Origin: Myxococcales bacterium
Lineage (GTDB): Bacteria > Myxococcota_A > Polyangia > Polyangiales > JAFGIB01
Reading direction: 5' to 3'
Assembly: GCA_029880325.1 (NCBI GenBank)
Contig: JAOUOP010000003.1
Coordinates: 62,001-126,000, forward strand
DNA length: 64,000 nucleotides
A model generated the notes under the pieces. The model worked only from the letters and a program-made list of their open reading frames with translations, ran no database searches and was not told the origin of the DNA. Shown in pieces: positions 1 through 7,533 of the stretch (position 1 is its first letter; each line of letters opens with the position of its first letter). A program made the position numbers and the translations under genes.

Positions 1-221
1 CCGACCCGCGGGCCGGACCCCACCGGCACCGACGGCAATCCGGGGCACTCTACGTGCTCTCGCCCGCCGATGGAAGGAGGGTGCGCAATCGACGTACACG
101 CGGCGCGACTTATTCAATCGGAACGCAAAATTCTTTCAAAGCGCGGGAATCTGGGGGGCGCGGGATCGCGCGGGCTGGCGGCGGCCGATCGTTGCGCCCC
201 GGTTTGCGTTCGTGCTGCGAT

Positions 222-371
222 GGACCGATGGATGACGGCAAGCCCTGGGCAGGCGTCAGCAATAGGCCGGCCTTCAGCCTCTACGAACGCGCCGGCTTTC
301 ACGTGATGGCCATCATTCGTCCGAGCTGGAATGGGGATCTCCCGATGAACGTGTACCGCCGCTTGTTGTAG
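222..371 (+). pseudogene. GNAT acetyltransferase C-terminal remnant
   Basis: The last part of a short open frame reads NRPAFSLYERAGFHV followed by about 20 residues ending in YRRLL and a TAG stop. This is the typical GNAT beta4-alpha4 pattern (N-x-x-A-x-x-LYE-x-x-GF) that closes the acetyl-CoA site. Upstream in the same frame the translation is arginine- and glycine-rich and matches nothing in the fold, so the motif A region that binds CoA is missing. I read this as the tail of a decayed or truncated N-acetyltransferase. A gene whose 5' part lies in another frame through a frameshift is also possible. The rest of bases 1-449 shows no other gene. Confidence 0.45.
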
Positions 372-449
372 GGGTCTCGGGGCGTGTCTCGGCCGACACC
401 GAGGCCGCAGGCGATAGTCGTCCGCAGGCGGCTCCGTGGCATCGTGGCC

Positions 450-725
450 TCACTGAAACGAGCCCTCCTCGTCGTCCGCGCGCAGCCCCGGACAGGCCAA
501 CGCTTCTTCGCAGCTTTCGGCGTCGGCCATGCACTGCAGCGCGTCTTCGTCCAGGTCGCCGGACTCTTCGAGCGCCGAGCCGGTGTCGATGCAGGCCGTG
601 GAAGCGGAATCGGGTTGCACGCACTGTTCGGCCACGTTTTCGCAGGCGTCCTCGACGGTGGGACCGCAGGCGGTCGCGCCTGCGAGAGCCAGTAGCAGTA
701 GGGTTCGGAAGTGGATCGTGGTCAT
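450..725 (-). CDS. Small cysteine-rich lipoprotein
   Basis: A 91-residue protein starting MTTIHFRTLLLLALAGATAC: a short n-region, a hydrophobic core and a cysteine near residue 20 in a plausible lipobox (A-T-A-C). After the lipidated cysteine there are six more cysteines in about 55 residues, spaced as for three disulfides, with acidic stretches between. It is predicted to be exported and anchored in the outer or inner membrane facing the periplasm. Small acidic Cys-rich lipoproteins like this are frequent in Myxococcota and mostly uncharacterised. An upstream GTG-type extension at 776 is possible, but the signal peptide argues for the internal ATG. The gene stands alone, divergent from the gene at 934. 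Function unknown. Confidence 0.6.
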   Translation of the reverse strand: MTTIHFRTLLLLALAGATACGPTVEDACENVAEQCVQPDSASTACIDTGSALEESGDLDEDALQCMADAESCEEALACPGLRADDEEGSFQ

Positions 726-933
726 GTTTGCCTCTCGTGTGATGGGTACTGCCCAGGCGTTTGCAGCACGATCCATGCCAGGCAGAAAACAACGAAACTC
801 GCGGGACCACAGCGTTCGGTTGGCTCAGCTGTTGCCGCGGCGGCACACCGACTGTGACCCATGGGCTTCACCCCGAGGGGCCTCTGCTTCAGCGTCCTCG
901 GGAGGTCGATGCCCTGTGCTAACATCAAACCGC

Positions 934-2166
934 ATGTCGAACGGTAGGTACGCCTTTGGGCCCTTTCAGCTCGACGTCGCCGAACGGGAGCTGCGGCGCG
1001 ACGGGCAGGTCGTCACCCTCGGAGGTAAGGCGTTCGACACCCTGGTGCTGCTCGTGCAGGGAGCCGGTCAGCTGCAGAGCCATCACTCGTTGATGGATCG
1101 ACTGTGGCCCTCGGTGACGGTCGAGTTGAACACCCTGCAGTACAACGTGTCGTTGGTGCGGCGGGCACTTGGCGGGACCGAGAGCGTCGAGCTGCGCACC
1201 GTGCGCGGTCAGGGCTATCGGCTCTGTGCGGACCCTCGCCAGCTGGGAGAGGCGGGTGCCGGTCGCGCGGTGGTGGCAGACACCGGCATCGCAGGTGATG
1301 GCCACCCGATTCAACGCACGCATTTCTGCGCGGCACGGGATGGAGTTCGCCTCGCCTACGCGCTCCACGGCGACGGACCACCGACGGTCAAGATCGCCCA
1401 CTGGGTCAGTCATCTGGACCTCGATGCGCACGGTCCCCTTTGGAGCCACTGGTTGGACCTGATGACGCAGGGCCGCCGCTTGGTGCGTTACGACGGTCGC
1501 GGCAACGGGCTGGCGGACTGGCAGCTTCCGTCGATCGCTTTCGAGGACTTCATTTCGGACCTTGCGGCGGTAATGGATGCGGCGGGCGTAGACAGGGCGC
1601 CTTTGGTTGGCTTCTCCCAGGGGGCGGCGGTCGCTGTGGCGTTTGCCGCGCGCTTTCCCGAGCGCGTGTCGGCACTTTTGCTCTGTGGGGGCTGCGCGCG
1701 CGGTTGGCGCACCAAGCGCAATCCGAAGCTTACCGAGCATTTCGAGGCCCTCATGGTGTTGATCCGTCAGGCCTGGGGCAAGGAGAACGCGGCGGTCCGG
1801 CAGCTGCTGACCGCGAATTTCATGCCGCACGCGACGCCCGAGGAAGCCGCTGCGTTCAACGAACTCCAACTCGAAGCGGTGAGTGCCGAAAACGCCGCGA
1901 GGCTCCTGTCGATCATTGGCGACATCGACGTGACCTCGGATCTGGGCCGGGTCCGAGCTCCGACCCTCGTGGTGCACTGCCGCGGTGACAGTTTGATGCC
2001 GTTGAGCGGTGGCAAAGAGCTGGCGAGCGGCATTGCGGGCGCACGCTTTGTTTCAATCGAGAGCGATAACCACCTGCTGATGGGCAGGGAGTTGGGCTGG
2101 GCCCGCTTCGTGCAGGCCTATGAGAGCTTTTTTGATGAGTGCGTGCGGCCGTCGGAGCAAGCCTGA
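934..2166 (+). CDS. Winged-helix DNA-binding / alpha-beta hydrolase fusion
   Basis: A 410-residue protein in two parts. Residues about 4-95 form an OmpR/PhoB-type winged helix (FGPFQLDVAERELRRDGQ at the start, then a wing ending RTVRGQGYRL). Residues about 130-405 form an alpha/beta hydrolase with the nucleophile elbow GFSQGA (Ser228), a probable acid Asp352 in CRGDSLMP and His380 in SDNHLL. There is no receiver domain or membrane segment between them, so it looks like a soluble one-component regulator in which the hydrolase fold may sense or cleave a small ligand. Similar fusions occur in proteobacteria, often annotated as hydrolases. The ATG at 934 was chosen because the winged-helix homology starts there. 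It is transcribed alone, and its target genes cannot be told from the sequence. Confidence 0.75.
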   Translation: MSNGRYAFGPFQLDVAERELRRDGQVVTLGGKAFDTLVLLVQGAGQLQSHHSLMDRLWPSVTVELNTLQYNVSLVRRALGGTESVELRTVRGQGYRLCADPRQLGEAGAGRAVVADTGIAGDGHPIQRTHFCAARDGVRLAYALHGDGPPTVKIAHWVSHLDLDAHGPLWSHWLDLMTQGRRLVRYDGRGNGLADWQLPSIAFEDFISDLAAVMDAAGVDRAPLVGFSQGAAVAVAFAARFPERVSALLLCGGCARGWRTKRNPKLTEHFEALMVLIRQAWGKENAAVRQLLTANFMPHATPEEAAAFNELQLEAVSAENAARLLSIIGDIDVTSDLGRVRAPTLVVHCRGDSLMPLSGGKELASGIAGARFVSIESDNHLLMGRELGWARFVQAYESFFDECVRPSEQA

Positions 2167-2328
2167 ATCCGCTGCCCCCAAGGTGAGCCCCAGAAAGTTC
2201 TCAGGGAACTCTCAGGTAGGGTCTCGGCTCGGCTTGCTAGGCTGAACCTCAGAGTGAAAGGCGCGGCGCGTCCGGGAGCACGGTCCCCAGGCAATGCGGC
2301 GCCGAGCGAGAAAGGGCGCACTGCAGGG

Positions 2329-3729
2329 ATGGCAACACGCAAACTCGAAACGGACTACCTCGTGATCGGAGCCGGGGTCAGCGGCATGGCATTTGCCGAC
2401 GCCCTGATCAGTGACTCCGACGCCGACGTCATCCTGGTGGACAAGAGGCACGCGCCCGGGGGCCACTGGAACGATGCCTACCCCTTCGTGCGCCTGCACA
2501 ATCCGTCGGCCATCTATGGGGTCAACTCCATGGCACTCGGCGGAAATACCATCGACGACGAGGGAACGAACGCTGGTTTTTACGAGCGCGCCAGCGGCGC
2601 CGAGATCTGCGCCTACTTCGATCGCGTCTTGCACAAGCAGCTGCTGCCGACTGGGCGGGTGCGCTTTTTCGGCTGCTGTGAGGCCGACGCGGAGGGCAAC
2701 CTCGTCAATCGCCTCAGCGGCGAAACCTACGAGGTGAAGGTGCGCCGCAAGGTGGTCAACGCGAGCTACCTGGAAGCCTCGGTTCCTTCGACGCATCGTC
2801 GGCGCTTCGAAGTGGCCGAGGGGGTGAGGTGCGTGCCGGTCAATGAGTTGGTGCGGACCGTCGAGCTGCCTGAAGGCTACGTGATCATCGGCGCCGGAAA
2901 GACCGCGCTCGATACCTGCGTGTGGCTACTCGAAAACGGGACGAAGCCGGGTGACATTCGCTGGGTCAAGCCGCGCGAGAGCTGGGTGCACAACCGCACC
3001 TACATCCAGCCCCTCGATCAGGTGGGGAATCTGCTGGAGGGCATGGCCCGTGGATACGAAGCGCTGGCGCTGGCCAAGTCCATGGATGACCTCTTCGAGC
3101 GTCTTGAGGCGGCAGACCAGCTCATACGCGTCGATCGCAAGGTGACTCCGACCATGTACAAGGGCGCCACGGTGACCGAGGGCGAAATCCAACAGCTGCG
3201 ACGCATCGAAAACGTCGTGCGCATGGGCAAAGTCCAGCGGATCGCACATGACGAGATCGTGCTTGAAGGAGGCACGATTCCCACCAACGAAGCACAGTTG
3301 CACGTGGACTGCACCGCCCGGGGCCTAAACCTCGCTCGGCCGATACCCATCTTCGGGGAGCGCGAGATCACGATTCAGACCGTGGTCTTTGCGACCTACC
3401 CGATAAGCCCGGCCATCATTGGCTATCTGGAGGCCACGCGTGACGATGTGGCCGTGAACAACGCCCTGTGCCAGCCCATGGTCCAGCCCGACTCCCGCGA
3501 AGACTGGCTTCACACGACCGTCAAGACGGGCAAGGCCTACGCTCGGCTGTCCAAGGAGCCCGACATCGCCGCGTGGCTCGAGAACTCACGCTTGCACCTT
3601 TCGCGTGGCCTGATGGCCCGCGCCGGGGAGCCGGCTGTTTTGGATGCCTACCAGCGCTACCAGGCAAACCGGCGCCCGGCCCTGGAGAACTACCAGCGGC
3701 TCGTAGGGGAGCAAGGCGGAGCGGCGTAG
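2329..3729 (+). CDS. FAD/NAD(P)-dependent monooxygenase-like flavoprotein
   Basis: A 466-residue protein with two Rossmann nucleotide-binding sites. The first is VIGAGVSGMAFADAL (residues about 11-25), followed by an acidic strand end (VDKR) and GGHWNDAYPF, the pattern of flavin monooxygenases that hold FAD. The second is VIIGAGKTALDTCVWLL (around residue 185), the expected NADPH site. The order and spacing match flavin-containing/Baeyer-Villiger-type monooxygenases and related putative oxidoreductases, which oxygenate small organic substrates. The substrate is unknown. The ATG at 2329 lies just before the first strand, and upstream in-frame residues are low-complexity. The gene is single and convergent with the phosphatase gene on the other strand. 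Confidence 0.75.
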   Translation: MATRKLETDYLVIGAGVSGMAFADALISDSDADVILVDKRHAPGGHWNDAYPFVRLHNPSAIYGVNSMALGGNTIDDEGTNAGFYERASGAEICAYFDRVLHKQLLPTGRVRFFGCCEADAEGNLVNRLSGETYEVKVRRKVVNASYLEASVPSTHRRRFEVAEGVRCVPVNELVRTVELPEGYVIIGAGKTALDTCVWLLENGTKPGDIRWVKPRESWVHNRTYIQPLDQVGNLLEGMARGYEALALAKSMDDLFERLEAADQLIRVDRKVTPTMYKGATVTEGEIQQLRRIENVVRMGKVQRIAHDEIVLEGGTIPTNEAQLHVDCTARGLNLARPIPIFGEREITIQTVVFATYPISPAIIGYLEATRDDVAVNNALCQPMVQPDSREDWLHTTVKTGKAYARLSKEPDIAAWLENSRLHLSRGLMARAGEPAVLDAYQRYQANRRPALENYQRLVGEQGGAA

Positions 3730-3754
3730 GGCGGGCTGAGCGAGAGAACTCGCC

Positions 3755-3818
3755 GTCGCCTCGCGGCCGGAGCGAAACGCCTCCGCGACGAGGACCACGC
3801 CTGCGATCGCGAGGCGAC
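3755..3818. repeat. Inverted repeat between convergent genes, possible terminator
   Basis: A perfect 11-bp inverted repeat (GTCGCCTCGCG at 3755-3765, its complement at 3808-3818) encloses a GC-rich stretch that can pair further. It lies between two converging genes, where a bidirectional terminator is expected, but there is no run of Ts on either side. Confidence 0.35.
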
Positions 3819-3825
3819 TGAAGCC

Positions 3826-4437
3826 TCAAATCCCCTCCGCCGCGAGCGGATCGACTTCCAGCGTCGTGATCGCGCCGTCTTCGAGGCGGTAGATGCGATC
3901 CTGACCGTGGCTTTCGAGGGCCATCGTCGCTTCCGGATCGAGCTGCAGGTAGGCGCCGCGAAACTGGCGGCTCATCACGCCATGGGTGACGACCACGATC
4001 GGCCTGCGCGCCGTCTTCGAGTCGAGCCAGGCGCGCGCCCGCGACTGCACCTGGGCGAGCGTCTCACCGTCGCCGCCGATGACCGCGTCCCAGCGCTTCC
4101 ATTGCGCGCGCACCTCTTCGCCGTGGACTTCGATGAGCTCGTCGAGCTTCTGTCCCTCCCAGTCTCCGCAGTAGCGCTCCGCGAGCAGCTCGGACTCGGA
4201 ATAGCGCTCGCTCGATAGCTCGAGGATTTCGACCAGCAGCGATGCCGTCTGTCGCGTGCGCGGAAGCGGGCTGGCGCACAGCTCCACCTCCGCATCACCC
4301 AGCATCTCGCGCAGGCGCTCGGCGTAGGCGCGCACCTGCCTTAGCCCGAGCAAGGTCAGCGGGGAGTCGGTGCGCCCCTGCAGTCGCCGTTCCACGTTCC
4401 AGCGCGTCTGTCCGTGTCGGACCAGGTAAAGCTGCAT
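3826..4437 (-). CDS. Histidine phosphatase family protein (phosphoglycerate-mutase-like)
   Basis: A 203-residue protein with all hallmarks of the histidine phosphatase superfamily, branch 1: the catalytic LVRHGQT motif at residues 4-10, QGRTDSPLT, the second arginine in SPLPRTRQTA, a catalytic glutamate near residue 85, and the second histidine in VVTHGVMSRQF. Members remove phosphate from sugars, nucleotides, cobalamin precursors or proteins through a phospho-histidine. The length is typical of GpmB/CobC-type small members. It is the last gene of a leftward group with the phosphotransferase 54 bp upstream. The substrate cannot be assigned from sequence, and no cobalamin or glycolysis genes are near. 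Confidence 0.85.
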   Translation of the reverse strand: MQLYLVRHGQTRWNVERRLQGRTDSPLTLLGLRQVRAYAERLREMLGDAEVELCASPLPRTRQTASLLVEILELSSERYSESELLAERYCGDWEGQKLDELIEVHGEEVRAQWKRWDAVIGGDGETLAQVQSRARAWLDSKTARRPIVVVTHGVMSRQFRGAYLQLDPEATMALESHGQDRIYRLEDGAITTLEVDPLAAEGI

Positions 4438-4491
4438 CGCGGGAGTGTAGGGCGCGGTCGCGGTGAGGCAAGCACGGTCTGTCGAGTCTCC

Positions 4492-5580
4492 CTACGAGCG
4501 CTCGCGCGCCAGCAGTCGATCGATCTGCGCGATCGCCCGCTCACCGTGTTCGCGTCGGTCGCTCGCGCAGGTTTGCGCACGCGCGCTTGGGTCGGTCTCG
4601 GCGCGATACCAGGCGGCGATGTAAAACTCCGAGCAGAGCGCCTGATCGATGGCGTCGAGCAGCCTTCGCCGCCGGCGCACGCGCTCGGGCGGGTGAATGC
4701 CGAGGCTCCGCAGCGTGGTGCCGAGGGTCGGGCGCTCGGCCGCCCACCGTAGGCTGTACCAATCGCCGTCCGGCGGCCCGCAGGCGGCGTGCTCCCAGTC
4801 GAGCAGGGCGGTGATGCGGGCGCTTGTGGGGTCGACGAGCAGGTTGCCGCCGTGGAGGTCCCCGTGGTGCAGCGCCGGTGGCTCCGGCTCCTCGAGCAGT
4901 TCCGGATGCGCCTGCATGTACTTCAAGAGTGCTTCCAGTCGCTCCCGCAAAGGGCGCTCCGCCGCGTCTTCGCGCTCGGCCAGTGCCGCATCGGTCCAGG
5001 CGATGGTTTGCCGCAAGCTCTCGGCGAAGCTGTCGAAGGGGCCGATGTCGGGGCGGTCGCCGCGCAGTCGGCCGCTCTTCATGCCCTCCCGGAAGCCACC
5101 GATGCGGCGCTCGGGCAGGGGCACGGCCTCGAGCTGGTCCATGATGTCCTTGACCTGGTGCGCGTAGGCGGCGCGTTCGTCGGCTGCGAGCGAGGGCCAC
5201 AGCGATCGCAGGGGGATGCCAGCCATCTTCGTCATCAGGATGAACTCGCAGTCGAGCACCGAAGTCTCGGCATCGTCGCTGAAGGCGAGGACTTCGGGCA
5301 CCGGCACCGGCGTGTGATGTCGCATGTGTCGCATCACCTCGACTTCGCTGCGGGTCTTGTCGCGCTTGTGCAGTCGGTGGCTGCTGGACAGGCACAATAC
5401 CAGCGACGGGCCGTCGGTTTCGACCCACAGTGCTTCGTTGACGTTGCCGGAATGCTCGAGTGGTGAGAGCCGCACAAAGCCCAGGCCGAGGCCGGCGAGC
5501 AGCTGTGTCACGCGCCCGGGTGTTACACCGCGGCGGCGCTGCGCCCACGTGCGCTCCTGCTCGGCGAGGTCGGGGTGCAT
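4492..5580 (-). CDS. Aminoglycoside-phosphotransferase-type kinase (APH family)
   Basis: A 362-residue kinase-fold protein. The C-lobe carries the APH Brenner motif HHGDLHGGNLLVD (catalytic Asp and Asn) and LLDWEHA, which holds the metal-binding Asp. The N-lobe has a beta-strand region with VLCLSSSHRL where a lysine-bearing strand is expected. The insert RSLWPSLAADERAAYAHQV and the overall length match the large APH/choline-kinase-like group that phosphorylates small hydroxyl compounds; drug resistance should not be assumed. The ATG at 5580 is the natural start; the open frame continues upstream only as out-of-frame sequence of the DUF6786 gene. It starts 26 bp after that broken gene and is followed by a histidine phosphatase, so a kinase and a phosphatase are co-transcribed. 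Confidence 0.8.
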   Translation of the reverse strand: MHPDLAEQERTWAQRRRGVTPGRVTQLLAGLGLGFVRLSPLEHSGNVNEALWVETDGPSLVLCLSSSHRLHKRDKTRSEVEVMRHMRHHTPVPVPEVLAFSDDAETSVLDCEFILMTKMAGIPLRSLWPSLAADERAAYAHQVKDIMDQLEAVPLPERRIGGFREGMKSGRLRGDRPDIGPFDSFAESLRQTIAWTDAALAEREDAAERPLRERLEALLKYMQAHPELLEEPEPPALHHGDLHGGNLLVDPTSARITALLDWEHAACGPPDGDWYSLRWAAERPTLGTTLRSLGIHPPERVRRRRRLLDAIDQALCSEFYIAAWYRAETDPSARAQTCASDRREHGERAIAQIDRLLARERS

Positions 5581-5606
5581 CAACGGCGATGGGATGGAGG
5601 GCGCGG

Positions 5607-6429
5607 TCACTGCGGTGCCTGCGGCTTCGGTTGCCCAAAGGCCGCGCGGATGGCGGCGATGTCCACGCCCAGCGCCTTGGCGGCGATGCGATCGAGGACC
5701 CCGTCGTCGCCCTGAAGGTGAAAGGTGCGGTGCACGTGGGTCAGCGACTGTCCCGGCAAAAGCGCGGCGGCCGGCGATGAGGTCTCGAGCTCGTAGAAGG
5801 GCCCCAGCGGCGGCTTGCCGGGACCGGGCGGTCCGTCGTTGTAGCTGTTGACGACGTCGCCGCCATAGGGGGCTTCCTGCAGCTCCCACATCGAGTTGAC
5901 GTAGTCGCGCGCGTCGTCGGGCAGGGCGTATTGCACCAGGGTGAGCACGCCGGCGTCGGCATCGAAGCTTCCCAGCACGGGTCTGGCGCGCGCTCGCGAG
6001 ATGCCGAGCTTGCCCCGCGCCTGGCCGTCGCCGCGGAAGAAGAGCACCCCGCGCGCTGTCTACGCTGAGCCGCTCGGCTGCCACCTTGCCGAAGTAGGCG
6101 TCGTTTACGGCCGCTCCCAGCTCTGCCTCGTCGCCCGCCACGAAGGGCACGACCACGGTGGTCGCGGGCGAGGGCTTGTACATGCCGAGGATCCACACCG
6201 AGACCAGGCCGCCGTCGCGCGTCCAGGCGGCGTCGCCGGTGTTGGTGATGCGGTTTTCGGACTCGTAGGCCACGGCCTTGACCCCGGGCGGCAAGCCTGT
6301 TCCCAGGGCCTTTGCCGCCGCCTCGTCGCTCAGCAGGCGCACGCTGCGATCCACTCGCAGTGAAAAGCGCGTGCCGCTGTAGTTGTCGAGCTGCATCTCG
6401 CGTACGAAACGGACCTCGTGCGGGCCCTT
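5607..6429 (-). pseudogene. DUF6786 family protein, frameshifted and 5'-truncated
   Basis: Two frames together read through a DUF6786-type protein. The upstream piece carries MQLDNYSGTRFSLRVDR, WILGMYKPSPATTVVVPF and VNDAYFGKVAAERLSV; the downstream piece carries LFFRGDGQARGKLG, YVNSMWELQEAPYGGDVV and GPFYELETSSPA. They join near base 6048, where a run of four Gs (read on the minus strand) needs three for the frame to continue. The N-terminal third of the family, rich in Gly/Phe/Trp motifs, is not found upstream in any frame, so the 5' end also seems lost. The function of the family is unknown. A sequencing error could explain the frameshift but not the missing 5' part. Confidence 0.7.
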
Positions 6430-6576
6430 AGGCGGCCGCCTTATCTCACGCCATCGGGGTAGGTGCCCGGTCGGAGCATCGGGCAGGCCGGGCGTTGGAT
6501 GGGTTTGCCGACATCGTGGTGAGGTTTCCTGTGGAGTGGGTGCCGCGCAACGTTCCGCGCGGAGCTGGTCGGAGGT

Positions 6577-6592
6577 CAAATGTATACAATTG
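6577..6592. promoter_or_regulatory. TGTATACA-centred near-palindrome, possible operator
   Basis: A 16-bp near-palindrome, CAAATGTATACAATTG (14 of 16 positions symmetric), stands in unusually AT-rich DNA upstream of the broken DUF6786 gene. Operators of this form are used by GntR-family and other regulators. No regulator gene is adjacent, so this is only suggestive. Confidence 0.25.
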
Positions 6593-6736
6593 CGTTTGGA
6601 ATTCTGCTCTGTGAAGGGCGCCGATATGCGAAACCGTATGTTTGTGCCCCGTTCGGTCTCGCTACCCAACACCCGGGCTTGACGCCGACCCGGTGCTTGG
6701 AGAGAAGCTCGCGGCCTGCGCCTGCGGCCCGCGCGA

Positions 6737-6765
6737 TTGACTAGACTGACATGTCAGTCTAGATT
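6737..6765 (+). promoter_or_regulatory. Sigma70-type promoter of the lipid operon
   Basis: TTGACT at 6737-6742 (five of six to the -35 consensus), a 17-bp spacer and TAGATT at 6760-6765 (four of six to the -10 consensus) lie 62 bp upstream of the first gene. Transcription would start near 6772. The spacing is ideal, and the palindromic operator occupies the spacer, which supports both calls. Confidence 0.65.
6741..6762. promoter_or_regulatory. Perfect 22-bp palindromic operator, probable TetR site
   Basis: Two 11-bp half-sites CTAGACTGACA and TGTCAGTCTAG meet with no gap, forming a perfect 22-bp palindrome. It covers the spacer and touches both the -35 and -10 boxes, so a bound repressor would block RNA polymerase. 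Size and symmetry suit a TetR-family dimer or pair of dimers. The operon it controls ends with a TetR gene, which is the obvious candidate ligand-responsive repressor. No other copy was noticed in this window. Confidence 0.7.
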
Positions 6766-6826
6766 GCGCCGATTCCGAGTGCGCCCGGGTGCGCCTGGCA
6801 GCAATCCGAAACCGTTTCGTCCGAAT

Positions 6827-7504
6827 ATGGCAACTTCCAGTACTGCGGCCTTCTTTCGAGTCGAGGGCGCCATCGTCAGCCGCGGCGCCATTTCCATGGC
6901 TGCCTACTTCGCCTCTGGCGGTGCGGGCTTCGTCGAGCGCGCGGGCCGTCTCGGCCAGGTGGCGCTGACCGCTCCGGTCTATGCGTTGCTCGGTCAGAGC
7001 GACCGCACCCTGGCCAATCGCCTGGCGTATTTGCCCCTGCGCAACCTGAGCGAGGATCGCATCGCCGAACTCGCCGAGGAGTACTTCGAGGACGTGCTGC
7101 GCGAGCGCATCCTGGAGGGCGGCCTCGACCTGATGCGCAACGCCCGCCGCGAGGGGCACCGCATCGTGTTGATCTCCGATGGCCTTTCGCAGGTCATCGA
7201 GCCCCTGCGCACTCACCTCAGGCGTGTGGACGATTACGTCTGCAATCACTTGGAGTTTCGCGACGGCTATGCCACCGGCAAGTTGCTATCGCCGGTGGTC
7301 GGCGGACACGACACCGCCCGCTGGGCGCGTGGTTATGCCGAGCGCGAGGGCATCGACCTCTCGCGCTCCGTGGTTTACGCCGCCCATGGACCCGACATGC
7401 TTCTGATGTCGGCAGTGGGTCAAGCCTGCGCCGTCAACCCGGATTTCACTCTGCGTCGAGCCGCCCGCGAGTCGGACTGGCCGATCACCGATTACGATGT
7501 TTGA
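6827..7504 (+). CDS. HAD-IB-like protein with degenerate active site
   Basis: A 225-residue protein with the overall layout of HAD subfamily IB (SerB-like) phosphatases: FFRVEGAIV at residues 9-17 in place of motif I, VLISDGLSQ at motif II, a lysine-poor motif III region near GKLLSP, and AAHGPDMLLMSAVGQACAVNPD-type motif IV. In active members motif I is FDxDGT; here the nucleophile Asp is Arg11 and the acid/base Asp is Glu13, and the motif IV aspartates are mostly replaced. It should not be a normal phosphatase. HAD-IB proteins are often found beside or fused to acyl reductases and acyltransferases, so it may be a structural or substrate-binding partner. It is the first gene of the lipid operon, 29 bp before the reductase. 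Confidence 0.7.
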   Translation: MATSSTAAFFRVEGAIVSRGAISMAAYFASGGAGFVERAGRLGQVALTAPVYALLGQSDRTLANRLAYLPLRNLSEDRIAELAEEYFEDVLRERILEGGLDLMRNARREGHRIVLISDGLSQVIEPLRTHLRRVDDYVCNHLEFRDGYATGKLLSPVVGGHDTARWARGYAEREGIDLSRSVVYAAHGPDMLLMSAVGQACAVNPDFTLRRAARESDWPITDYDV

Positions 7505-7533
7505 GCGACAACCCATGAACGGGGAGGATTGAG

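Noticed and set aside
4492..6672. Single 726-residue fusion protein
   Set aside because: The frame joins the broken DUF6786 gene out of frame to the phosphotransferase; the latter has its own start at 5580.
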